A stretch of 64,000 nucleotides of DNA from Gracilariopsis chorda. Its lineage: Eukaryota; Rhodophyta; Florideophyceae; Gracilariales; Gracilariaceae. The stretch covers positions 1 to 64,000 of the forward strand of contig NBIV01000074.1 of the NCBI GenBank assembly GCA_003194525.1. The letters run 5' to 3'. Below the pieces are notes generated by a model that saw only the letters and a program-made list of their open reading frames with translations, did no database searches and had not been told where the DNA came from. The position numbers were made by a program, and so were the translations under genes. This document shows positions 1 through 9,333 of this stretch, one piece after another (position 1 is the stretch's first letter; each line of letters begins with the position of its first letter).

Positions 1-2365
1 TACGTTACCACATCTGTGGAAAGCCTTGTTAAGGCGCACCGAGTAATCGGTCTCGGTCTCTCCAGCACGCTGGCGTGTATCTCGCAAAGCGAGGATAGCC
101 TGCTGAATAGCGGTGTTGGTGGCGTAGGAGCGCAGAAGATACTGCACAGCCTCCGGCCAGCAAGTAACTCCTCCCTCGGAGGCGCGAGAAGATCCTCGGA
201 CAGAGGTGTATTGGTCCTCGGCCACTCCCCGTAAGAAATACGGTAAAGCCAAATAGGCTTGTCCCTCATTCATACCGAGGATATCGGCCTCCGCTACAAA
301 GTGGGATAGGAAATCCAGTACTAGGACTGGGTCCTCTCCAGTAAAATACTGGTTGCGGAGCGAGAGCTGCATTCGCTTAATGCATTCTCGCACCTTTCCC
401 GTACCACGGGGCGTACGTCCAAGTGACGAATCTTCAAGCCGGTAGTACCGGTATGATAAAAGCTTCCGGTAATCCGGGTTTGTCGGTTTCAATTCCCGGA
501 GACCGGGGTGTCTTCTCCCCTTCTGGCGGGTTCGGACCACACCTTCAGTGGCCGATGACCGCTTCGAGCGGGAGGAGTAGCCTCGCTTCTCGTCCTCCGA
601 GTCGGAGTCCGAGGAGCTCGAGCTAACCGAATGGTTTCGGGATGAGTCCGACGATGTCGAAGAATCGGAGTCCGAATATTTTCGGTGGTGTTTCCGTCGG
701 TGACGGCGTTTCTTCTTCCCAGCAACCTGGTCGTTGTGCGATGCCTCGTTTACCGGATCACCCGGGGATGGTTTGTCCATGAGGACGAACTGCTCCAGCG
801 TCTCCAGGCGGGCACCAATCCGATCAAATCGGGCTTCAACTCCTTCGATGAAGGCGGCGGGTTGTCCCAAACTCTCCAACACGGAGTTGACGTCAGACCG
901 TAAAATACGGAGCTCCTCGGCGACCTCCTTTACGGGGGTTGCCGAGACCACCTCTTGGAGGGATTTTAGTTCCCCTACAAGGGTGTCATGGGCGGTCCAC
1001 AGAGCGCGGACCTGGGATTCCAGGGAAGTCCCTGGGGGGTGTTATCGCCCGTTCCACGGGGGCTTGAAGCCGCGACAGCGGGAGCAGGCCGGGGTGCCTG
1101 GGGCACTGCGGCAACAGCCGGAGTCGATGCTGCATTCCCCTGCGGGGGTGATAACGAGGGCAAAAGGAGGTTCCGGGGTTCCCGGTCGGGGGTATCATTC
1201 CGCGATGAAGCGGCGCCAGCACGGCTGGAACTTGTCCGTATAGGGATACGGGGTACGAACCGAACTTCGGAAGTGTCCGCGTTGTCGCGGGAGCGACTAC
1301 GCGTAACCACTGGCTCCGCGTCGGAGGGATTTCTCGACATGAGAAAATACCGTTACGACGGGAAACGATCACGGAACTTCCGGTGAATGAAAACAAACCT
1401 CGTAAGAGGGAAAGCAAAAACCGATTCTAAGTCAGGAGACCACTTTGTGGTGCAATGCCCCAAAGGGGAAAAACACCGAAAGACGTCCGGGATCTTCCTC
1501 TCACGAGGTGAACCCAGTTGGGTAGAGCCCTCCCAGAGGTGTCACGGCGAAGCCGGTTTGTAAGACCAGGGACACCTGTCGCGACTCGCGCAGGGAGGTG
1601 AAGGCGAAGAATCGGTATCCGCGTGAGCGGGGTGTGATCCTCAGTAGAGGTATGTTTCCACGTAAGTGGGGGTGTGTGAGCGGATGCGCACACGAGGGCC
1701 GCGGATAGCGGGAGGTGCTGCCCTAAAAAGGGGAAAGAGGAAGGACGAGTGGGTCGCGAGAGCGACGAGTAGATACGGCAATGCCGGTGGACAGGACTCC
1801 CTATACAGGGCGAAACACCAATATGATTGGAACAATTAGTACTCCCAATGATGGGTCTCCTTTAGATGTGCAAGGGGGGTGAACTTCCGTACACTACGGT
1901 GCTTCCCTCCAAGGAGGAGTTGAGAACACGCGGAGGCGGTAAAGCTCAGAGCCAATTCCCCAGGTTGGGGTCCCTTGTTGGGGAAGGTTTACTGGTGCGA
2001 CGGCAGTGCGCCGTCGCACTAAGTACTAGCTTCCCAGAAATGGGTGTGAAAATAATAAATAAAATTAACTAAAATACTCCACATTCCGTGGCAACATCCA
2101 CTACTGTGGCCAACCGCCAATTGACCCAAAACCGTGTCCCACGTGTCCATACCCACCATTGTGGGGCGTAGTTCATATACACACTACACAACCGATAATA
2201 TCGGGAAAGCGTTCAAGTACCCAGAATCCCTCCCTGAGGGCGTTGCACTTCAAGTGGTCTTCCAGAGAGATCCGAAAAACCGTCTGCAGTTAGGAACTGA
2301 GGTCACAAGTCGAGCACCTGTGTGGACACGGCTGCCCACCTTACGGCGCATATCACATACAGTTG
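1..2365. repeat. dense array of short hairpins
   Basis: Nearly every 25-35 bases there is a perfect palindrome with a 4-9 bp stem and a loop of 1-7 bases. Examples: 8-19 CCAC-ATCT-GTGG, 23-35 GCCTT-GTT-AAGGC, 38-51 ACCGA-GTAA-TCGGT, 62-73, 81-93, 170-182, 229-243, 338-352 (CCAGTA-AAA-TACTGG), 898-910 (CCGTA-AAA-TACGG), 1440-1450 (CCAC-TTT-GTGG), 1458-1468 (CCCC-AAA-GGGG), 1658-1669, 1753-1766, 1958-1970, 1995-2019 (9-bp stem), 2152-2165 and 2192-2204. I count more than 70 by eye. Stem sequences differ from one hairpin to the next, so this is not a tandem repeat. The array continues without a break from the Gag-like coding part into the non-coding part. Its density drops sharply near 2365. Confidence 0.8.
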
Positions 2366-2390
2366 TCATTGTGATGGTTTTCTAGAAATT
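1..2390 (-). mobile_element. LTR-type retroelement fossil: Gag-like region and leader
   Basis: Read on the minus strand, about 1340 down to 1 has protein-like composition: a Pro/Ala/Ser/Arg-rich N-terminal part, a stretch of basic residues and Ser/Asp/Glu-rich runs, then a helical region with the feel of a retrotransposon Gag capsid. The part to the right (about 1400-2390) has no protein signal and would be the leader or LTR side. No RT or integrase lies in the window, since the element runs off the left edge. It is broken in at least one place. Family assignment (LTR retrotransposon, Gag) is by protein style only and could be wrong. The whole segment is packed with small hairpins, annotated separately. 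Confidence 0.5.
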
Positions 2391-3037
2391 GACGACGTTG
2401 AAGTAGTTGAATGTAAACTTGATGAGAGTATGGACTGGCATTTGAGCTCTACCGGAGTAAACAAGACTTCGAAATACGTAGTGGACTAAGAATCTTGACA
2501 AAATAACCTTGTTTAGAAAATTTGTGAGGCAATCAATATTGGCCTCATATGAGGCCATTGGTCGAATAGACACTAGGGTTATCTTGCTATTCTTCTCTTA
2601 CGCTACAGTAGTTAGCTATGTATTCCATATTGTTGGTGTAAACTATTTGCTACAGATTGAAGCTATTTAAGGGTGCTTGATCAATGTTGAACCACAGAGA
2701 ATAGTGCGTACGGCGATGGTTATGGACGATAACAGATCGGCGGAGGTGTTCAACCGATTTGTTTGTGTTCATAGATATTGTAAAGCGGTACCAACAGAAA
2801 TGGTATTGTGTGAACCCATTGGGGTTGTAGCTCTGTCCAAAGATGTAGCCGATAACAAATTACTGTGGGTAAGCGTCCTGCGTTGAAGTATTGTCAAACT
2901 CTTGGTTTACTGATAAGGATGAAGGCTCTGCCAGTAGTGTAACGACCTTGTGCGGTAAAATGAATGTTTGAGACGGAGTTGAGAAGCTGTGATGAGTATT
3001 TGTTGCTATTTTCATCGAGAGGTTTTGAACTTATTAA
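2391..3037. other. unassigned DNA, no gene seen
   Basis: The sequence becomes AT-richer and the dense hairpins stop. The open frames here are short and have no recognisable domain. It is probably spacer between the retroelement fossil and the Harbinger element to the right. Confidence 0.5.
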
Positions 3038-3333
3038 GGTTGGCCGGAAAGTTTGTTAGTTTTGTATATCTACTTCGCGTCAATGTGTTGGCCGCAAATT
3101 AAAACATGTTCCTCTGGTCGGCTGCAAGTTTCCGCCCATACTGACTGCAACATGCCTCACAGTCAGAGAAACGCTGTCGTTCTGCACAACGACGGCGTGT
3201 CTCGACTGTGACTCCGTACGGAAACATGTGTACTTGCTTCCCATCGCCAACCCAGCTTTCAACGCACGTCCACCCGCGCCGCTGAAACAGCTTAGAAGCC
3301 CAGTCTACGGGCAGCGAGCCGCAATAGTTTTCT

Positions 3334-4311
3334 ATGTCGGAAGGGGATGAAGGGGTTGGGGTGACTAGCGCACCAGAGCAGGTGCAATCTCCCATACAAA
3401 CGGTAATTCCGGCACCTGTATCACAACCTGGAGAGACAAGCTGCGTTAATTCACTGATGGCGTCTGGTGCACGTGTGGTGCAGTCTGAGAATTGGGCGGA
3501 AGCACAAGAGCGATCTTCGCTTCCGCAAAGCCGCCGCAAAATACACAAACGCCGTAATGTAGTCGGTGCTGATGCCCTTGCGTGCATGACAAGTAGCTAC
3601 GGAAAGCACTTTACTGCATATTGCAGAAAGAGAAAGCAAGCGGTTCAACAACGGGTCCCAGCCGCTGTGTGGAAGCTGGTATATAAGGACTACTTGGATG
3701 ACGGTAAAGCGAAATGTGAGATTGCAGGAGTTCGATTCGACAAAGATGTGCCACAGGAACGTACACTGCAAAAAGCTCTGCGCAGTGCTCTAGATGACGT
3801 ACAAACTGGAGTATCTGATGGGCCGGGGCAGCTATGTGCTTTGCAAAATGATGACCTTATGCAAAAGTTGAAGGAGTCGGATACTTACAACAAGAAGAAA
3901 ATGGGGGATTTTCGCGAGTCTCTGATCTCTCAAAGCACTGGGAAGTCGGACGATGCGGGTTCGGAGTCTGTGATAGACCTTGTGCCCGAGGAAAAAACGC
4001 AGGTGGAAGAAAAGATTTCTTTAGCAAACCCGTCTAAAAAGAAGCTCTTGAAGGACACGGTGACTGCGATCTCATCTATGGTTACAGTGGTTGAGGAGAA
4101 GTCAGACAATTTGTGCCGAGCAGTAGAAAAGCAAACAAAGGTGTAAGAAAATGACGTTGTTAGCAGGCAAACGCTACGGGAAGAGCAATTGAAATCTCTG
4201 CAGAGCCAGGAGATAGATAGACAGATCAAGCGATTGATTTTACTTCGTGAACAGGGTATCATCTCTGAGGTTGAATTCACAGAGCGTGTGAAGGTCATAG
4301 CGGAACTTTAA
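3334..4311 (+). pseudogene. Harbinger companion protein, one in-frame stop
   Basis: An ATG at 3334 opens a 270-residue frame that stops at TAA 4144-4146, but the same frame stays open and protein-like for another 54 codons to a stop at 4309-4311. The N-terminus is acidic and Pro/Ser/Gln-rich. A basic patch (SRRKIHKRR) follows, then a helical segment around residues 95-170, then a Lys/Glu-rich C-terminal part. The segment after the TAA reads as an amphipathic helix ending in an REQGIISEVEF-like motif, reminiscent of the short C-terminal SHOCT-type oligomerisation module. I infer that this is the DNA-binding or accessory partner of the neighbouring transposase. The terminal stop overlaps the transposase stop in a shared TTAA at 4308-4311. 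Confidence 0.55.
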
Positions 4312-5453
4312 GCGCCCCACTCTCCGTTTCTGTCACTGTCCTGAACGTTAATTGAAAAGTCCCTTCTCCTTCTGTGTAGAAAGTTGGTCAGGATTGCAGC
4401 ACTGGTAAACATATGGGAGAAGACACTTCGTCTATTAGGGCATGTATCCAAGAAGCGCCTAAAGAGTTGTTTGAGACCACCGATTCCCCACTCCACTGTC
4501 AAGCTATATCCCGCATGTAGTTTGTTAAAGGCTCGTAGTACTGGGTCTTCGTCTACATTTGCCAGCTCCCTGGCATCAATGCGCCGTAAGATGAAGTGAT
4601 CTAGGCCAAGATACCCGGGATCACCAAGCAAATACTCTACAGGATGTGGGAAGTCATGATCTACTGCGAAATGCTCTTGCCAATTTCGACTTAACCCCAT
4701 GTCTCTGAGTACAGTCACATCATGATAAGAACCAGCATATCCGGGCGCTATATAAATAAACATACCATTATGATCTATCACTACAGCACTATTGAAACAG
4801 TACATCTTCTTCCTACCATTAAAATAAGCGCTGTGGTGTCGATCATGTGGTCGCCGTATGCGACAAAGTGTCCCGTCTACAAAGCCAACACATCCCGGAA
4901 AGAAATGTATCCTGCTTCGTTGCTGCTGTCTTTCAGCAGCGGTTGGCCAACTGATCTCTGATGCCATAGATTCGTTAATTATGCCACAAACGAACATTGC
5001 ATCATCCCTCAATGATGTACAACTATAGTTCCAATACGAGGCTTCCTCTCTCACGCCATTTCTTCCTCGCAGATACATAATGCAAGATAAAAGCCGTTCA
5101 CGGGGCATTAGTTTTGAGGATGTACCAGCCAGACCACGCACATTGTTGGTATGTCTTGCCCGTTGAATAATTATCGGGCAAACAACTGCACACAAGGCTT
5201 CAAAATCTGCGGGATAGAGCCCGGCATTAGTCTTTAACAGCGACAGGTGTCCCTGAATGAGATTATTAAGTCTCGATATCTTCGGAATGAGGGGATTAAC
5301 TGAAAAATCGCCGTCATAGTTGTTGTCATCTAGCTCAGACAATACAACTGCACAAGCTTGTACTGTAGACACACAACCTTGTTATAGTAACAATGCGTGC
5401 CCACCAACAGACGTAGCGCATGAAACATATTCCTCCTCCTCCTCTATGTCCAT
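4308..5453 (-). pseudogene. Harbinger DDE transposase, one in-frame stop
   Basis: This is a DDE_Tnp_4 / PIF-Harbinger nuclease-type transposase, which cuts and rejoins the element ends in the nucleus. Catalytic blocks are in order: GFVDGTLCRIRRP (first Asp), GSYHDVTVLRD (second Asp region), LLGDPGYLG, and VEWGIGGLKQLFR (Glu). The best ATG is at 5453, giving an acidic N-terminus, but the frame meets TAA at 5382-5384 after 23 codons. Beyond that stop the frame is open for over 350 codons to 4308, with all core motifs intact. An internal start downstream could still give a shortened protein, but the N-terminal helical region would be lost. A subterminal repeat block lies upstream of its start. 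Confidence 0.8.
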
Positions 5454-5679
5454 GTTGTGGTGGTGGTGTTTTTATTCAGTTCACAGCTCTGGTGGGGCCT
5501 CAAGATGAAGGGCAGGATAGAGTACGTGTACAGAGGGGTCCTTGAGAACGTTTGAGGCACAGGCATCAAATGCAGATTGCTGGAGCTGATGTGGTGTACT
5601 TATGTGCTAGCGAGGTTTTTGTAGCAAGATTGAGGGCTGGGGTGAATTAGAGTGGTAAATGTGCCAGGTGCAGTGGCCG

Positions 5680-6215
5680 ACTAGCTATCCAGATGCAACG
5701 TTGAACTGAAGCCCGCGGATTGTTGATGTTTCCACGAGCAGCGGCGAGGAGCGTTGGCTGGATGCAGCGGCGAGGTGAAGCTTGCAGCGGGTTGCTTGTG
5801 TCCTGAGCAGCGCGGTGGTGCACGATTGAGGATCCGTGCTGAGCAGAGAGATAAATGTGGCAGGTGCAGTGACAACCTATATAGGAGATGCGCAGCTGAA
5901 AGGGTCGACCAGGTGTCCGGATACAACCGTGATGAACTGAAAAAAGTAGCGTGTTGATTTTGCCACGAGCAGCGGCGCGGAGCGTTGGCTATATGCAGCG
6001 GCGGGGTGAAAGCAAGGGGCAGTTTGTTTCTGCGACGAGCTGCAGGGTGGTGAGTTGGCTGGATGCAGCGACGAGGGAAGGCGGGACGGTGAGGAGATGT
6101 GAGTTGGCGAGATGCAGTGGTGAGCTAAAGCGGTACGGTGGTGATTTGGCTTTGTGTGGAGAAGGGATGAGGTGGCCAGGACCATCGGTTAGATGCAGCG
6201 GAGAGGTGCAGTGAG
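5680..6215. repeat. degenerate subterminal repeats of Harbinger copy 1
   Basis: Diverged units built around GATGCAGCGGCGAGGTGAAG and CGAGCAGCGGCG-GGAGCGTTGGCT recur irregularly. The clearest pair begins near 5738 and 5966. The block lies between the transposase start and the right end of the element, where binding sites for transposase or companion protein would be expected. That role is inferred from position. Confidence 0.6.
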
Positions 6216-6417
6216 ATGCTTTCACGCATTCAGGATGGCAACGAGCGACAACAAGGTTGCGAGTAAAAAAGAAGCAAAACACGTCGTATACTTTCATTCT
6301 GACGTATATCGGTGTGAATGATAGTTCTTGAATACACACTGTAAATTGTTTCTGAGTTCGCAAATTTTTGACACGAACAACGAGTTTACTACGAGTTTTC
6401 ATACTATGCGGCCAACC

Positions 6418-9195
6418 GTATTGAAGTGCAAAAAGTCAAAAATTCGTAAATACAAAAGGTGTTAAATATGGGTAAAATACAAAGTTGAATATGCCTTTGG
6501 ATCTATGTCTGGTTTGGTGCAGCACAAAGAGTTTCATATGCTGCGTTAGAGCAAAAATTGTTTTTCGTGGATCCAAAGAGATAGTGGTGGCACATATCTA
6601 ATGTTTGTTGCCTTTTAATAACACTCGGAGGTCTAAATGCAATGTTCTGGTACAAAACAATTGACTGCAGTGCCAGCCACTCTTTTGATGAGTGATTGGT
6701 ACTTTTCTAGTGCCAGCTAATCAGCAGCAAGAGTAGGTAATATGCAGCAGCAGCAAATAAGCTATATGCTTTGCTTATGATTTTGCTGCTGATATTTGTT
6801 AAATTGGCAAGGAGGCGTTGCCCCAAATTGGATTTTGCACGTGCTGAAGGGAACGTGCAAGATTGTTTGGTGCAACTTCTTCCATCAATCAAGAACATCA
6901 TCCAAATTTTTGAGCAAATTATTATAGTACGAGAGCGTGATCGGATCGGTCAGAGTCCGGAAGTTGGAGAACCTGGAAAAGTGATTTTTATTGCGCCTAA
7001 AAAAGTTGGGTGTCTAGAATTCGAATGAGCAAAGAGATTTGGATGGATTATCATACGCGCGCAACGCCATGAAACGCGTTGGGCTTCCTCTCAATGTCAG
7101 TGGTTTGTGGGAAAAGCGACAGCTCTTCCCAAGGCTTCAGAAAATTGTTAAGAAATATGGCAATCACGCTATCGGAAAACCAGGTGGCGAACTTTTGAAT
7201 AAAAACCGTCTTAATGTGGCCGGAGAGCTTCTTTTGCAACCCACATTATTTGTTCAGAATGAGGGCCTATACTATAGTCGTTGAATCCAAAATAAAATGT
7301 CAACCGTGATAGACGTGACCTACATTAAATGTATTTTCCCACGCCTCAGATGGGGTACCTTGGTACCGAGTCAATGTAACCCAATTCGAATGGGTGTACT
7401 AGGACGCGTGAGGAGGCTGACAAGGCTTTTTTGTGTAGGACGTCGCAAATGGACTTGTTATGACCCTGTGTTGAAACGGGTCAGGGGTTCCACACATGAA
7501 AATCCAGAGGCTGACCATTTCCGGCTTTCCAGAGTAGGAGGTCAGACAGGGTTGCTAGAGTTCAGTATACAGATAAGGCGTAACCCTGCTTCCAGCACTT
7601 CTAAATAAGTCGTCATACCAAGCCTCATGCACACATCTAACCAACCCGCTATGCCTACTTCCGTCTAAAAAGAACTGCTCATCACTATCCACAACAAATT
7701 CTTACTAACGCGAAAACTCTCTTTTGTGCTTCACTATTCAGTTATATTAACAAGGAGCGGAAAACTAGCTCTGCATCTGCACTTCCAATTTTGGGCCATT
7801 TTTGATGTTATTGCGCTGGTCAGTATGGAGAAACGGCACTGATACTTATGCTCACCTGGATGGGCATCTCTGAATTGTGTACGCTTGCGAAGCTAACGAG
7901 TTGGAGAGATGTTCTCACGCTTGTTAGTATACATTATTCCCCACGTTTGGGGAGCTTCAAAATTTCCAGAGAATTAATAACGCAACGGGCCGATAATTGA
8001 AAGAACGTTTTCGGATCATGCGGAGAAGTCTAAGCCTCCTCCGAAGATTAGTGTCTTCGCTGATTCTCCGTGGAAAAAGAGATAACCGCAAACAGCACAA
8101 CGTTGTTTGAGAAATAAACTGTGACATTGACTGTTCCAAGAATGAACAATAGTATCATTCTAAGTAATGTCCATCTGTTTCTCTATCTGTACAGTTGGCA
8201 GCAAACGTAGAGGAGGCCGTTTTGTCCCATTAAACCTGGCGTTCTGAGAAGAATTCTGTCTCTGGGAGGGCTAGGGGAATGGTCGATGTCTTGCGCAATC
8301 TTAAAACAATCAAATCACATCCTCCGTTCCAAGACCTTGATCACAAAGGTTTCTCTTTCAACGAGACCGGGAATTGTGTCATACACACGGTGTCCTCTCG
8401 GGGCATGTCCTGGAAAGATTTAATACTTTTAGTGGTTTATGCTTGCGCTGCTTTCTTCCTCTTGAATAGGCAAGGGGGTTCTTTCTGAACTAATTCTCAC
8501 TTCTTGTCAAGGCCAGCACCAAAGACTTACTGTGTAGCACCCACAAGCGATGGACAACCTTGGCCCGTTGACGGTTGTGATACATTTGTACTTATAAAGA
8601 AAACGGACGTTGACCTAAATTTTGGGAGGCATTCAGAGATGTCCCGAATGGCCGTATTCATCACCCTTTGCATTTCAAGATGATTCAGATTCTCCTCTTT
8701 CCTCTGCCCAGGTAAAGTTGGCGTGTGTTCAGGGTCCGGCAGTACTCCGAGTGCTTCTGGTAGCGGATCAGTGCAAACCTCGGGCCGCAAAGAAACGAAT
8801 ACCAGTGTTTACAGTGGAATGATGGATCCACTTTTGCCACCCAATGGGCAGATGTCACGTGCTTTTGAAAGCAATGAAAATTTATGCGTTTGAGTTGCAG
8901 GTCTCTTTTGGACCGTGCGAAAGAGTGCAATTCGCTCGTCCCGTCAAGTGGCCTTCAGAAACAAACGTTGGAATGGGACTGCATTTTTGAGTACATGGTA
9001 TAGTTCGATTAACGTAACGTCTGATGCAAACTTTTCCGGCTTGCTGCGTACTCGGTCTAGAGTTAGGAAACTACTATTTAACGCCTCTTGAAGTCACTCG
9101 TACTTGATCGATGTTCCTCACCAGCAATCAAACCTTCTCCTAACATTCCATTCACACTTGAGCTTTTAACTCGCACACCAACTCTACCAACAAGA
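6418..9195. other. no recognised gene; possible mini inverted-repeat element
   Basis: Only short open frames without recognisable domains are present, for example at 6771-7028, 7039-7284 and 8279-8488. An 84-bp segment at 6495-6578 is bounded by CTTTGGATC and its complement GATCCAAAG and could be a tiny MITE-like element. The stretch around 7330-7600 holds a few inverted pairs (for example ACCCA/TGGGT around 7385), far fewer than at 1-2365. Nothing else could be assigned. Confidence 0.35.
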
Positions 9196-9333
9196 ATGAA
9201 GTCCGCTTACATCATTACTCTTTTCGCCGTTCTCGCCTCCGTCGCCATGGCCGACAAGAAGAACGGTTTCGACGCTATCACCGAGAAGCTCAATGAAATC
9301 TTTTCTTCCTTGGGTGGTACTCCTACTGTCTAA
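9196..9333 (+). CDS. small secreted peptide, 45 aa
   Basis: An ATG at 9196 opens a 45-codon frame ending with TAA at 9331-9333. Residues 1-19 form a typical signal peptide (KSAYIITLFAVLASVAMA, with an Ala-x-Ala-type cleavage site). The predicted mature peptide is about 26 residues, with a lysine pair at its start, an amphipathic ITEKLNEIFSSL helix and the tail GGTPTV; it has no cysteines. Codons are strongly biased to C-ending forms (GCC, GTC, CTC), unlike the surrounding DNA, which suggests a real, well-expressed gene. The leader upstream (9100-9195) is CT- and A-rich and free of ATG just before the start. The family is not recognised; a secreted defence, signalling or wall-associated peptide is possible. 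Confidence 0.6.
   Translation: MKSAYIITLFAVLASVAMADKKNGFDAITEKLNEIFSSLGGTPTV

Larger units (their letters stand above)
3038..6417. mobile_element. Harbinger-type DNA transposon, copy 1
   Basis: Two convergent genes (companion on plus, DDE transposase on minus) and a subterminal repeat block make up the element. Candidate terminal inverted repeats are GGTTGGCCG at 3038-3046 and its complement CGGCCAACC at 6409-6417; the next nine bases match at all but three positions. The flanking trinucleotides (TAA on the left, GTA on the right) do not form a clean target duplication, so the ends are tentative. The two-gene layout is typical of PIF/Harbinger elements, in which a Myb-like or other DNA-binding partner helps the transposase. 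Both genes carry a single in-frame TAA, which suggests recent loss of function. Confidence 0.6.
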
